64,000 bases of DNA from an uncultured Candidatus Saccharibacteria bacterium (GCA_938042065.1 CALISG010000022.1:3176-67175), one strand, 5' to 3'. Numbered from the stretch's first letter, positions 8,437 to 17,315 are shown. Notes: generated from the letters alone by a model not told the origin. A program made the numbers and translations.

Positions 8437-9255
8437 ATGACAGAGAAAAAACTACAAGAAGATGAATTTGTGTATCTCACTGACGGTAACTGGACTACTT
8501 TAGCAAGTGCGTCAGACGGTTACTACGAACAGTTGTCTGCATCTTGGCAACAACCAAGAGCAAGGATTAAGAACGTTGATATGACATACAGGTCATTGAA
8601 TTACCTATCAAGTATCGGTTTGTTTCCCGATAACCGAGAGGAAGACGGCAAAGGTTGGCGAGAGTTATCATATACTGAATGTATTTACCTGACCTTAGTC
8701 TCTGAGTTGAGGCGGTTCAATGTCAAAGCAGAGACAATTCAGCGTGTTTTTAATGCTTTCAGTAAAAAAGTAAAAACAAAAGAAGCAATGGTTTACTCTA
8801 GCGTTTGGCTAGATGTTTTTATGCTGACGCACTGCCTTCATTCCGAAGTATATTTGACTATTAATCCGAATGGCGAAGTTCGTTTCCTAGATACGGGAAG
8901 CGCATTCTTTTATTTGGAGTATGAAAATAAAAGTGGCGTAATTTTCATTCCATTATCTACGGTCATTAATAAGTTTCGCCTAAGGAATAACCTTAAGCAG
9001 ATTGAAATAAAATATAACATTTTTAGTGATGGTCTTAAAAATTCTGAGCGCAGTATGGTAATGGGCTCACGCCAATTAGAGGATGGCGAAAAAATGGAAG
9101 TCATCAAGAAAAGACAGGGTGCCCTGATTACTACTAGCAAAAAAGTTGACGAAGAATTATTCAGCAAGATATCCTCACTGGTCGATGAGGATTTTGGTAG
9201 TATAAAAGCCTCGAAAGAAGGCGGAAAGGTTGTAAGCGCACAAAAAAAGAAGTAA
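8437..9255 (+). CDS. MerR-like DNA-binding protein next to type III R-M
   Basis: A 272-residue protein. Residues about 45-105 (TYRSLNYLSSIGLFP...GWRELSYTECIYLTLVSELRRFNVKAETIQ) follow the winged-helix pattern of MerR regulators: Y....L..IGLF......G.R.yt....l.l...L....v....I. The remaining 150 residues contain beta-rich and basic segments with no recognised domain, and the tail is lysine-rich. Start chosen at 8437 because TATAAT ends 6 nt before it; the frame opens upstream only as an untranslated extension. Divergent from mod with a palindrome between them, it may control the restriction-modification genes, or be a third component of the system. The role is inference. Confidence 0.6.
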   Translation: MTEKKLQEDEFVYLTDGNWTTLASASDGYYEQLSASWQQPRARIKNVDMTYRSLNYLSSIGLFPDNREEDGKGWRELSYTECIYLTLVSELRRFNVKAETIQRVFNAFSKKVKTKEAMVYSSVWLDVFMLTHCLHSEVYLTINPNGEVRFLDTGSAFFYLEYENKSGVIFIPLSTVINKFRLRNNLKQIEIKYNIFSDGLKNSERSMVMGSRQLEDGEKMEVIKKRQGALITTSKKVDEELFSKISSLVDEDFGSIKASKEGGKVVSAQKKK

Positions 9256-9357
9256 AAAATCTTGTTATTGATGATTAGTAAGCAAGAAGTCTCGACTATA
9301 TGAAAAACATAGGTTGACGACATCTTCCTACAAATCTAAGCATTGTTTCTATCAAAG

Positions 9358-9407
9358 AACTTGAGGAAACTTCATAAAGGAAATCCACCATGGAAGTTTC
9401 TCAAGTT
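9358..9407 (+). repeat. Long inverted repeat around a small-ORF start codon
   Basis: AACTTGAGGAAACTTC (9358-9373) and GAAGTTTCTCAAGTT (9393-9407) are complementary over 15 bp with one bulged G. The 19-nt loop holds AAAGGA and the ATG at 9390. As RNA this hairpin would present or mask the ribosome site of the small ORF; as DNA it could be a binding or recombination site of the element. Confidence 0.65.
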
Positions 9408-9539
9408 GAGAATATCAAGAAAATAGCCTCAAAAATCAGTCATCCAGATAAAAAGAAAAGAACTGAGACGGCAATAGAAATTAATGAATTTGCAAAGATT
9501 ATACTTGCGCAATACGACTTTGAAAGGAGCAAAAAATGA
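9390..9539 (+). CDS. 49-residue protein coupled to serine recombinase
   Basis: A short frame starting MEVSQVENIKKIASKI and ending FERSKK, charged and helical. Its TGA (9537-9539) overlaps the ATG of the recombinase remnant (9536-9538) in an ATGA junction, the classic sign of translational coupling, and it supplies that gene's ribosome site (GGAG near 9524). The start lies in the loop of the inverted repeat 9358-9407. The product is not recognised; it is probably an accessory of the recombinase. Confidence 0.55.
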   Translation: MEVSQVENIKKIASKISHPDKKKRTETAIEINEFAKIILAQYDFERSKK

Positions 9540-10983
9540 TAAACGCAAATAGCATACACTAGAGTTTCATCACGAGAACAAGTAGATGAAGGAAATAGCC
9601 TAGCGGTGCAGAAGCACGTTATTTCTGAATTTACTCAAAAGAATGGTGTCAAAATTAATAAATGGTTCGTATAAGAAGGCGAAAGTGCAAAAACGGCAAA
9701 CCGAACCAAGTTGAAGGAGATGCTTACTTATGCTGTTAAGCATAAAGGAGAAAACACATCGCTTCTAATTTATAAAAGTCGACCGCCTATCCCGTAATGT
9801 TGGTGACTATATGACCTTGAAAGACGCTCTCGGAAAATGTGGCATTCAGGTTTATTCAGCTACTGAGCGTTTTGAAGATACTTCTCTCGATAGAGCGATG
9901 GAAAGTATCGCATCTACATTTGCTCAGTTAGATAACGAAACAAGAGCAGAGCGTTGTAAGGGCGGTATGGTAGAAGGCGTTCGTGAGTGTCGTTGGATGT
10001 GGAATGCTCCTATCGGATATGCTAATGGCAGATGGGCAGACTGTCGATCCGCGTTCAGTGAGATGTGGAATGCTCCTATCGGATATGCTAATGGCAGGGA
10101 TATAACTGGCAAGCGCAATATAGTTCTCGATGACCGAGAAGATTTTGTAAATATCTTACGATCGTCTTGGCATTTAATTGTATCTGGTAGCAACGAAACC
10201 GAAGCGTCAAAGATAGTTAAATACGCAGTTGAAGATAGCGGGCTATAAAGAGATCTCCCGAAATACTTTTTCCAGAATACTGAGGAAGAAAATTTATATT
10301 GGAATTGTCGAAGGACTTGGGCTTGCAATTCAAAGCAAGACAATTACTCTATTAGTAGAAGAGGATGTGTTTTATAAGGCAAACAGCATTCTTAGCGGGA
10401 ATGCGAATGTAGGCAACAAGTATGTAAAACATAACGAAAATATCCGCTTCGTGGAGTGCTATATTGCAAGAACGGTCACAAAATGACTGCTTCTGCTCCG
10501 AAAGGTAGGAATAAAACGTATCCTAAATATCATTGTCCTAAATGTAAAGGACAACATATGAACTATGACTTTGCATATGTGAATGAGGAATTCCTGAACT
10601 ATATAAAGGATTTCAAAATGAGCAGAGACATCAAAGAAGCGCTCAAGACGGCTATAAAACTTAATCTCGAAGACAGGATTAAGAATAATTCAGGAGTGAA
10701 GGAAAAACTTACGCAACGCCTCACTCAGATAGACGCTGAGAGAAAAGAAGTTGTGCGCAAGAATATCAAGGGTGCTTTAACGGATAAAATTACTCAGGAT
10801 ACAATAGGCGACTATGATGCTGAGGAAACCGAAATTAGGCTAAAATTGAACGAAATGAGCGACGATACTGAAGACGTAGAATTTGGCGTCAACAAACTGT
10901 CAAACTTAGTCGAAACATTTCAGGAAATTGAAGACCCTGAAATCCGTTTTCGGTTCCAAAAATGGTTTTTCCCGCAGGCTTGA
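9536..10983 (+). pseudogene. Large serine recombinase, multiply inactivated
   Basis: Conceptual repair gives a large serine integrase: YTRVSSREQVDEGNSLAVQ (catalytic Ser in the N-terminal resolvase domain), KVDRLSRNVGDYM, FAQLDNETRAER, the recombinase domain with P-x-GY, and the zinc ribbon YPLRGVLYC-x-NGHK...CPKC with a coiled coil after it. Lesions read directly: one extra A at about 9547-9549; a TAA replacing a sense codon at 9672-9674; one extra A in 9774-9777; a 66-bp in-frame partial duplication (9996-10097); frameshifts near 10230 and near 10440. Six independent lesions make sequencing error unlikely as the full explanation. It was the integration enzyme of the island that contains the restriction-modification genes. 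Confidence 0.9.
9996..10097 (+). repeat. 36-bp direct repeat inside the recombinase remnant
   Basis: Two identical 36-bp copies (9996-10031 and 10062-10097; both begin GATGTGGAATGCTCCTATCG) are separated by 30 bp of unrelated sequence. The period is 66 bp, so the frame is kept and the peptide MWNAPIGYANGR is repeated. The 30-bp filler is not a copy of neighbouring sequence. Confidence 0.85.
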
Positions 10984-11035
10984 CGTTTGACGGTGAAAAA
11001 TTTAGAACCACTAAAATACCTGCTATTTTACAGAT

Positions 11036-11064
11036 AAAAAGAACTGCCCTTGCAGGCAATTCTT
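11036..11064 (-). terminator. Terminator downstream of tRNA-Glu
   Basis: On the minus strand AAGAATTGCC-TGCAAG-GGCAGTTCTT pairs with one mismatch and is followed by a T run (complement of 11036-11040). It lies 17 nt past the CCA end of tRNA-Glu. Confidence 0.6.
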
Positions 11065-11080
11065 GTCAAAATTTCACTAC

Positions 11081-11155
11081 TGGTGACTCTACCGGGAATC
11101 GAACCCGGGTTGCCGGGATGAGAACCCGGTGTCCTAACCGCTAGACGATAGAGCC
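11081..11155 (-). tRNA. tRNA-Glu(CTC)
   Basis: Cloverleaf on the minus strand: acceptor GGCTCTA/TAGAGTC, anticodon stem CCGGG/CCCGG with loop TTCTCAT (anticodon CTC), T-loop GGTTCGATTCC, encoded CCA. It reads GAG codons. It marks the boundary between the AT-rich island and the core chromosome. Confidence 0.93.
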
Positions 11156-11193
11156 AAACTGTTGAATATTATAGCAGCAGAGCTGGGCGTTGT

Positions 11194-11571
11194 CTAGCTG
11201 CCGAGCTGCTGAATGATTTCGATTAGGCGGCGCGGCGTGATTTCAGCCTTAATCAGGTAGGCGTCGGCGTCGTTCTCTAGGGCGGCGCGGCTTTTCTCGT
11301 CTTGATCGAAATTTGTCATGACGACGATACGCGACTTCTCGGCGCTGTTTTCTTCGAATTTGCGGATGGCGGTCATGATTTCGGTGCCGCGCATCTCTGG
11401 TAGCATGATATCGAGCAAGATTAAATCGTAATGCTGATTAGTAGCCATAACCAAACCATCGTGGCCGTCCACCGCCCACTCGACGTTATAGCCAGCCATT
11501 TTGAGGCTGCGAACATACATCTCGCCGATGAAACGGTCGTCTTCGATGACTAAGATTGTGGAAATTGCCAT
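11194..11571 (-). CDS. CheY-like single-domain response regulator
   Basis: A 125-residue receiver domain with no output domain: acidic pocket E10-D11-D12, phosphoacceptor D54 (LILLDIMLPEM), T86 and K108 (AYLIKAE). Start supported by AGGAGAG 6 nt upstream. It begins 13 nt after the histidine kinase gene and ends the operon DUF3048 gene-kinase-regulator, so the kinase is its likely phosphodonor. With no DNA-binding domain it must act through protein partners. Confidence 0.9.
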   Translation of the reverse strand: MAISTILVIEDDRFIGEMYVRSLKMAGYNVEWAVDGHDGLVMATNQHYDLILLDIMLPEMRGTEIMTAIRKFEENSAEKSRIVVMTNFDQDEKSRAALENDADAYLIKAEITPRRLIEIIQQLGS

Positions 11572-11584
11572 AGTACTCTCCTGA

Positions 11585-13120
11585 TTACCCCGTGTATTTA
11601 GTGTGATTTTTAATCCAGCTGTTGCCTACCGAGATGATTTCGGTGTTGGAATTGTCGGCGTTGTGCAGTTTGTCAGAAACAGCGGCATAGATTGGTAGCG
11701 TGAAGGTGAAAGTTGCCCCCTGTCCTTCGGTGCTTGATACGCCGATAGTGCCGCCGTGACTTTCGATGATAGCTTTGCTGAGATACAAGCCGATGCCAGT
11801 GCCAGCGACTGTCTCGCGGCTGCGGTGGCTGCGGTAGAATTTGTGGAAGAGATTGTTGATGACGCTGGCTGGAATGCCGATGCCATTGTCGGCGACCGAA
11901 ACTTCAACATGCTTGTCTTTGGCTCGAGCAGTGACACGGACGGCACCGCTTTCGTCGGAGTATTTGATGGCATTATCGATGAGATTAGACAACACTTCGG
12001 AAATACTAGAGCGGTCGGCGGCAACGGTCGGTAAATCGCTCGGAATGTCAACGAATAGTGAACGATGCTGCGAGCGGGCGCGCAGCTCCATATCGTCGCG
12101 GATAGTCTCGTAGATTGTCGCCAACGAATCTTCGTGCAGTTGGAGTTTGAGGTGGCGGCGGTCGTAACGACTGGTGTTGAGGATATTGTTGATGTAGCCA
12201 GATAAACGATTGCCGCTAACGATTAATCTTTGGAAAAGCTCTTTTTGATCGGGCTCGAGTTTACTATCGAGTTCGAGCGCCAGTACGTCTAAGTAGCCGC
12301 GGATAACGGTGATTGGACCGCGCAGCTCGTGGGCGGCGAACGAGATGAAGTCAAGGTCGTCGTCCTCTGGCTGGTAGATTTCGGTCTCGTCGTAAGCGGT
12401 AATGATAGCATCCGCGGTATTACCTTGTTCGAAATCAACAGTGATATTGAAAATACGGCGGTCTTCTTGCCCGATGACCTTGTTGGGAACTCGCAGCCAA
12501 ATTTTGCGGGCGCGAACATTGTCGGTACGGTGTTGGTTGAGCCATTCAATCAGGTCGGTGCCGTCGTCAAATAGCAAGTCAAAATGATAAGCGCCTTTGG
12601 CGTCGAGCGAGATTGGCGCGGCGCGGTTAGCGAAAATTACGCCATTGTTCTTGTCGAGGATAATTATGCCAGTGCTTGTCAGATTGAGGGCGCTGGCTAG
12701 TTCGTCAGTTGCGCTAGTTTTGTCTGGGCTGGTTTCGGTATGTTCTTTGTAGATAGACAGCAGCATATCGCTAAAGCCGGTAGCTTTGTATTCTTTATTG
12801 CTAGGGTTTGGCAACTTTTGGTCGATTTTTTGTCCAGCGGCATTAACTAGCGCGGTCGAGAGGTCGCGCAGCGGAATCATGGCAAAAGACAAAACTGCGA
12901 AATTTGTTGCAGTAGAAATGATTAGTAGCGAAATGACAATTGTTGCAATAAGAAAGACGTCTAGGCGAACCTGCAAAATGATCATTATTGCAATAACCGA
13001 TAAAGCGACCAATAATTGAACGAGAACAGATATTATTGCAACCTTGTTGCGATGAATACGCCAAAAATCACGCATTTCTGGTGTACGTTTGACTACTGGC
13101 TTGGCGTCGCTTACTGCCAC
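11585..13120 (-). CDS. Membrane sensor histidine kinase
   Basis: A 511-residue kinase: two membrane helices (about 28-50 and 54-80) with almost no extracellular loop, PAS-like domain about 145-250 (STGIIILDKNNGVIFANRAA), HisKA with phosphoacceptor H264 (FAAHELRGPITVI), and HATPase_c with N box N383 (NLIDNAIKY), G1 DNGIG 411-415 and G2 GTGIGL 440-445. GTG start with GGAGGTG 6 nt before it. The start overlaps the end of the DUF3048 gene by 10 bases and the response regulator follows by 13 nt. The lack of a sensor loop suggests a cytoplasmic or in-membrane signal. Confidence 0.92.
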   Translation of the reverse strand: MAVSDAKPVVKRTPEMRDFWRIHRNKVAIISVLVQLLVALSVIAIMIILQVRLDVFLIATIVISLLIISTATNFAVLSFAMIPLRDLSTALVNAAGQKIDQKLPNPSNKEYKATGFSDMLLSIYKEHTETSPDKTSATDELASALNLTSTGIIILDKNNGVIFANRAAPISLDAKGAYHFDLLFDDGTDLIEWLNQHRTDNVRARKIWLRVPNKVIGQEDRRIFNITVDFEQGNTADAIITAYDETEIYQPEDDDLDFISFAAHELRGPITVIRGYLDVLALELDSKLEPDQKELFQRLIVSGNRLSGYINNILNTSRYDRRHLKLQLHEDSLATIYETIRDDMELRARSQHRSLFVDIPSDLPTVAADRSSISEVLSNLIDNAIKYSDESGAVRVTARAKDKHVEVSVADNGIGIPASVINNLFHKFYRSHRSRETVAGTGIGLYLSKAIIESHGGTIGVSSTEGQGATFTFTLPIYAAVSDKLHNADNSNTEIISVGNSWIKNHTKYTG

Positions 13121-14256
13121 GAAACACCTCCTCCGCCGCTGTTTGGTACGGCAGCGATCCAGGTTTGTCCGCGATTTAGCGCGACTGGTTTGCCAGCGGC
13201 GTCAATGAGCTCGAGCGGGCTAAAACGGTCATTCTTGCGCCAAGTGCATTCAGCGACCGTACCGTTCTGAAACACTGTTGCAGTACCAGTGCCAGTAGTA
13301 ACGATGCTTTGCCGCCAGCCATCTTCCATGACAGTAGTCTCGTTGACATGCAGCGCGATGACGACGCTCGGCGCTAGCCTACCCTCTTCGCGGTCGTTGC
13401 TGGCCTGTCCGCCGATACTGCGTAGATAGGTGTTGCTAGCCTTGTCATAATCATAGTGCGTATTATACCAACTGCTAGAGAAATTGATGTCGATATTGAC
13501 GGCGTTTGGTTTGTTGCTGGTCTTGCCGTCAGTGCGGGTGAAACTGGTGAATTGCGATGATTTATAGCCTTTGCCAGCGTTGAGCGCGTCTAACTTCTCG
13601 AAGCTGGTATAGACATTATGCGGCGGCCGCCGATCATTAGCGCGCCAGTACGAACCACCGTTGAAAAACTGATCGATGTCGCGGTAGTTACCGCCACGAA
13701 TCTCTTGCAGTGAAGCGTGGCTGCCACCGACATGGGCGACGCTAGCCTGATATGGCGCTAGCCAATCGACGTAGTACATACGCAGGCTGCGGACTGGGCC
13801 GATGAGCTGTGGCTTGTGCTGCTGAAATAGCGTCAGAAAGCGTGTGATGCCTCCTTCGGCGATGGCTTCGTAGACGACTTCGGCCTGCTTGAGCCCGGAA
13901 TGCGGCCGGGCATCAGGCGAATTTTCAATCATGATAGCAGTGACTGGCTTGGATAAATCAGCTTTAGAGGCAACTTCAATGCCATTGAGATGGGAATAGT
14001 ATTTTTCTACTGGTTTTTTCTGAACTGGTGTAATGTAGTTGTTGCTAGCTACTGGCGCGCGATATGTCAACACGAAAGCTACTGCCCCGCCGATAGCGAT
14101 TAGAACTGCGCCGCAAATGCACATTGTTGCAATACGATGACGATTAATAAAATCGCGCAGTCGTTGCAGGCGCGACTGCTTTTTGTTAGTCGCGTAGTGC
14201 TGTGCTACGAGCGGGCTTGGTTGTCTGTTTCGTATGTGTATTTTTTGCTTTCGCAT
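13111..14256 (-). CDS. DUF3048 (YerB-like) membrane-anchored protein
   Basis: A 381-residue protein with a short basic N-terminus, one membrane helix (IATMCICGAVLIAIGGAVAF, about 43-62) and a large extracytoplasmic part that matches DUF3048: MIENSPDARPHSGLKQAEVV, EGGITRFLTLF, GPVRSLRMYYVDWL, HVGGS. The function of the family is not established. The start is set at 14256 because TATAAT ends 9 nt upstream on the minus strand; the frame extends further without a promoter. First gene of a three-gene operon with a kinase and a response regulator, so it may be sensed by or report to that system. Confidence 0.85.
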   Translation of the reverse strand: MRKQKIHIRNRQPSPLVAQHYATNKKQSRLQRLRDFINRHRIATMCICGAVLIAIGGAVAFVLTYRAPVASNNYITPVQKKPVEKYYSHLNGIEVASKADLSKPVTAIMIENSPDARPHSGLKQAEVVYEAIAEGGITRFLTLFQQHKPQLIGPVRSLRMYYVDWLAPYQASVAHVGGSHASLQEIRGGNYRDIDQFFNGGSYWRANDRRPPHNVYTSFEKLDALNAGKGYKSSQFTSFTRTDGKTSNKPNAVNIDINFSSSWYNTHYDYDKASNTYLRSIGGQASNDREEGRLAPSVVIALHVNETTVMEDGWRQSIVTTGTGTATVFQNGTVAECTWRKNDRFSPLELIDAAGKPVALNRGQTWIAAVPNSGGGGVSWQ

Positions 14257-14350
14257 CTTGGTAAAATTATAGCATAATTGGCATGAATTGGTTATGGTTT
14301 GAGACATACCAATTTTATAGTATGATTGATAAATAATTGAGGAGGGATTT

Positions 14351-14419
14351 ATGACAACGACCGGAAGACCAGTGTCTAAAAAGCATCCAAAGAGGCGCCG
14401 GAGTGTACTATGTCAATAA
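14351..14419 (+). CDS. 22-residue leader ORF upstream of 14410 gene
   Basis: ATG at 14351 is preceded by the strongest ribosome site in the window, GAGGAGGG at 5 nt. It encodes MTTTGRPVSKKHPKRRRSVL plus two residues, very basic, and ends at TAA 14417-14419, overlapping the first 10 bases of the next gene in another frame. It either couples translation of the next gene or is a small basic peptide. A promoter with TTGAGA and TATGAT (16-nt spacer) lies just upstream. Confidence 0.45.
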   Translation: MTTTGRPVSKKHPKRRRSVLCQ

Positions 14420-15564
14420 GAGATGGAGTTCCTGCTGAAAAAGTTGATAATTTCTACCATGTACGAAATGAACTTAGCAAGCTAGCAACGACACAAGAGG
14501 GGCTGAATAATGCTGACCTTACGGGGGAACTAGGAAGTCTTGCGAACAGAGCGTATAAACTAACGCGTGAGCAAGAAGCGGCTAATGCCAAAATAGAACG
14601 CCAGAAATCTGGAGAAATATATGACGAATTTGGCAATGCGGTCGTTGCTTTTTTGAAAGCTTATAAAGGCAGCCCTGTAATTTGGCAGGTAATCGATAGT
14701 TATATGGAACGTAACCCAGAAATTTTTGATCGGCGTTATAGAGCAGGATTCAACAGGTGGGTTGAACAGGCAGAGAATGATCCAAACATTGTTTATTATT
14801 GCGATCCTGACACGCAAGTTGAATCGTGGGCATGGTTGCCAGCTAGCGAAAACGACACGACTAGCGATGGAGTAGCAGGGTCTGCTATATCAGAAACGCC
14901 ATCGGTCGATCCAGTTGGGGCCGCCGAAGAGGTGAAGCTAGAATCGCCCAAAAAGTCGGAAAAGTCTGTTTCATTACCGCGCAGACCAGTGGCTAACGGC
15001 AGCCCATCGCACGGTGACGTTTCAAACCGCATTACCGTGTCTACGGATGTGCCAACTTCGGCTGTTCAGCGCGAACAACCTCCTCACTTAGAAAAAGAAG
15101 CGGCATTGCTAGAAAATTTACGATCTGTCGAACGGCCTCATGAAGTGGTAACAACAAAGTTAACAAAGTGGGGTTTGCAAATCACTGAATACCCGGATGG
15201 TACGGCTAAGTTTTCAATCGAGTCAGATGAGTCAGGTTCGGATAACTGTAGCGAGCAAGCTTTATATCCGTTGGTGGTTGGGATTTTGGGGCAAAGTAAA
15301 GATCCGATGACAATTGAAAGTTTATGCAAAGCATTTGCTGAGAAAATGGAACTAGAATACGATTCGCTCCCCGTCGGAAACGACAAGAGGCAAGCTATTT
15401 GGTGGTCAGTTAATAAAGCTATTAGAAGCCTAAAGCTTATGCTTGAGCGGTACTGTCTGTACAATGTTTTTCAGGAGGACGTAACTCAAGATACTAGTGA
15501 CCATAAGATAAATAGAAGAACATTGACACCTACCTATCAACTTCATGAGTTGTGTAAAGAATAA
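14410..15564 (+). CDS. Hypothetical protein, possible winged-helix C-terminus
   Basis: A 384-residue soluble protein that I do not recognise. Residues 1-135 are helical, about 145-235 are acidic and low-complexity (linker-like, rich in S, P, E), and 240-380 form a folded part with a stretch (YPLVVGILGQSKDPMTIESLCKAFAEKMEL...KAIRSLKLMLERY) that has the look of a winged-helix domain. GGAG lies 6 nt before the ATG inside the leader ORF. It is convergent with gltX (27-nt gap). Confidence 0.5.
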   Translation: MSIRDGVPAEKVDNFYHVRNELSKLATTQEGLNNADLTGELGSLANRAYKLTREQEAANAKIERQKSGEIYDEFGNAVVAFLKAYKGSPVIWQVIDSYMERNPEIFDRRYRAGFNRWVEQAENDPNIVYYCDPDTQVESWAWLPASENDTTSDGVAGSAISETPSVDPVGAAEEVKLESPKKSEKSVSLPRRPVANGSPSHGDVSNRITVSTDVPTSAVQREQPPHLEKEAALLENLRSVERPHEVVTTKLTKWGLQITEYPDGTAKFSIESDESGSDNCSEQALYPLVVGILGQSKDPMTIESLCKAFAEKMELEYDSLPVGNDKRQAIWWSVNKAIRSLKLMLERYCLYNVFQEDVTQDTSDHKINRRTLTPTYQLHELCKE

Positions 15565-15591
15565 AATTTTGTTGTTGCCTACCTGTAACTA

Positions 15592-17064
15592 TTATTTTAT
15601 ATCTAGATAATTACGTAGGCGCGCCAGCGTGTGTTCGCGATCAATCAACGCCAGCGTGTCGTTCAGCTGCGGGCTGAATGGTGCCCAGGTGACGGCGATG
15701 CGGATCAGGCTGAAGAGGATGCCTGGTTTTTGGCCGGTTGTTTCCAGTAGCTTATTTAGGCAGTTTTGGATTGATTCTGGCGTCCAGTCGGTGAGTTTGG
15801 CGAGCTCGTGGCGTGCGGTCTCTAGCAATTTGCGGCGCTCGTTCTCGGACAATTTCTTTAGCTGTTTATTGCCGTCAATAAGTTCCAGGTTAATTTCAGG
15901 CTCCGCGAAAAAGTAGCCAAATCCGCGTAAATCTTCAAACATTTTCAGGCGGTCTTGCGCTAAAGCCAGCACTTTCATGCGGTATTCCTTAGTTATGTTT
16001 GGAGCGTAGGCAGATTCTGGCCAGAAACCAGTCTGTCCTTCATCTTTTTGCGGGTTATCGTCCTGTGGCGACACGTACTCGTAAAGCTTATCGACGGGAA
16101 CATTGCGTATATGAGCGCCATTAAGCCACAACAAGCGTTTTTCATCAAACCGCGCGCCTGATTTTTGGACGCGTTTCAGGCTGAATTTTTTAATCAATTC
16201 GTCTCTGGTGAAAACTTCTTGCTCGGTGCCGTCATTCCATCCCAGGCTAGCGAGGAAATTGAGCATGGCGTCTGGCAGATAGCCCTCTTCTCTGTAGGCT
16301 AGGATGTCTTTGGCGCCGTCGCGTTTGGACAATTTCTTATTGCCCTGCTCGTTCATGATCGGCGGTACTGAGGCGAATATCGGCCAAGGTATATCCAGCG
16401 CATCGTAGAGATTAAGGTATTTGGGCGTGCTGGCAAGGAACTCTTGCCCGCGGATAACATGGGTGATTTCCATTTCGGCGTCATCGACAATGTGCGCAAA
16501 GTTGTATGTCGGAAAGCCGTCGGATTTGACTAATATAAAATCGTCAATTACCTCTGGGCCGGCGTGCATTTCGCCCATGACTTCGTCGTGCCAGGTGTAA
16601 GCTTTCGGTTCTGAGCGAAAGCGCAGCGGCTGGCTGCCATCCCAGGTCGGCGGGTTTTCTGGGCGGTAATCACGGTACAAAAAGGGCTTTTTATGGGCTT
16701 TGGCTTCTTCGCGAAAAGCGTCTAACTGCTCCGGCGTATACGGATCGGCATAAGCGCGGCCAGCGTCAATGAGTTTTTGTGCATATTTACGGTAAATGTC
16801 AAGTCGTTCTGACTGCTTGTACGGTCCAAATTCACCGCCAAAATCGTCTGGGCCTTCGTCTGGTGTAAGGTTGAGCCACCTCAGGCATTCATAAATATGC
16901 TCTACGCTGCCAGATACTTCCCTTTTTTGATCGGTATCTTCTATGCGCAGGATGAATTTTCCATTTGATTGCCGGGCGATGAGCCAAGCAAACAGCGCGG
17001 TACGCATACCGCCGACGTGCATATAGCCAGTTGGGCTAGGCGCGAAACGAGTGCGCGTGGTCAT
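15592..17064 (-). CDS. gltX: Glutamyl-tRNA synthetase
   Basis: A 490-residue class I synthetase: FAPSPTGYMHVGGMRTALF holds the HIGH-equivalent HVGG, followed by ILRIEDTDQKREV, IIRGQEFLASTPKYLNLY-type core (HVIRGQEFLASTPKY), and KLSKRDGAKD (KMSKS loop). It charges tRNA-Glu; whether it also charges tRNA-Gln depends on gatCAB/glnS, not in the window. Its ATG overlaps the stop of the small coiled-coil gene upstream in an ATGA junction, so the two are translated together. Confidence 0.97.
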   Translation of the reverse strand: MTTRTRFAPSPTGYMHVGGMRTALFAWLIARQSNGKFILRIEDTDQKREVSGSVEHIYECLRWLNLTPDEGPDDFGGEFGPYKQSERLDIYRKYAQKLIDAGRAYADPYTPEQLDAFREEAKAHKKPFLYRDYRPENPPTWDGSQPLRFRSEPKAYTWHDEVMGEMHAGPEVIDDFILVKSDGFPTYNFAHIVDDAEMEITHVIRGQEFLASTPKYLNLYDALDIPWPIFASVPPIMNEQGNKKLSKRDGAKDILAYREEGYLPDAMLNFLASLGWNDGTEQEVFTRDELIKKFSLKRVQKSGARFDEKRLLWLNGAHIRNVPVDKLYEYVSPQDDNPQKDEGQTGFWPESAYAPNITKEYRMKVLALAQDRLKMFEDLRGFGYFFAEPEINLELIDGNKQLKKLSENERRKLLETARHELAKLTDWTPESIQNCLNKLLETTGQKPGILFSLIRIAVTWAPFSPQLNDTLALIDREHTLARLRNYLDIK

Positions 17065-17309
17065 GAAGCGCTCTCTTCTAATTTGGTGACGCGCCGGTCA
17101 AGTAATTCTAGCTCGTGCCGAGTAGTTTTGTCATTATCAACAATAGCTCGTTTGATTGTTTTGACGTCGGTCTTGAGGCTATCGAACTCCTCGCGTAAAT
17201 TATTGAATTCCTCGCGTGTTGGTTGGTTTGATACAATCTCTAATACCGCGCGCATCTGCGAACGGATTTCTTCAAGAATGACGTTGGTGTAATTTTTGTC
17301 GTCGCCCAT
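17061..17309 (-). CDS. Small coiled-coil protein coupled to gltX
   Basis: An 82-residue hydrophilic protein with heptad repeats through most of its length (EEIRSQMRAVLEIV, REEFNNLREEFDSLKTDVKTI, ELELLDRRVTKLEE), likely a parallel coiled coil. Function unknown. TATAAT ends 6 nt before the ATG, so the gltX operon mRNA begins at this start codon. Its stop overlaps the gltX start by 4 bases. Confidence 0.7.
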   Translation of the reverse strand: MGDDKNYTNVILEEIRSQMRAVLEIVSNQPTREEFNNLREEFDSLKTDVKTIKRAIVDNDKTTRHELELLDRRVTKLEESAS

Positions 17310-17315
17310 GGCCTA

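Noticed and set aside
11081..11155. tRNA-Glu as the attachment site of the island
   Set aside because: No duplicate of the tRNA 3' end was found near the other edge of the island, and the integrase is of the serine type, which seldom uses tRNA genes.
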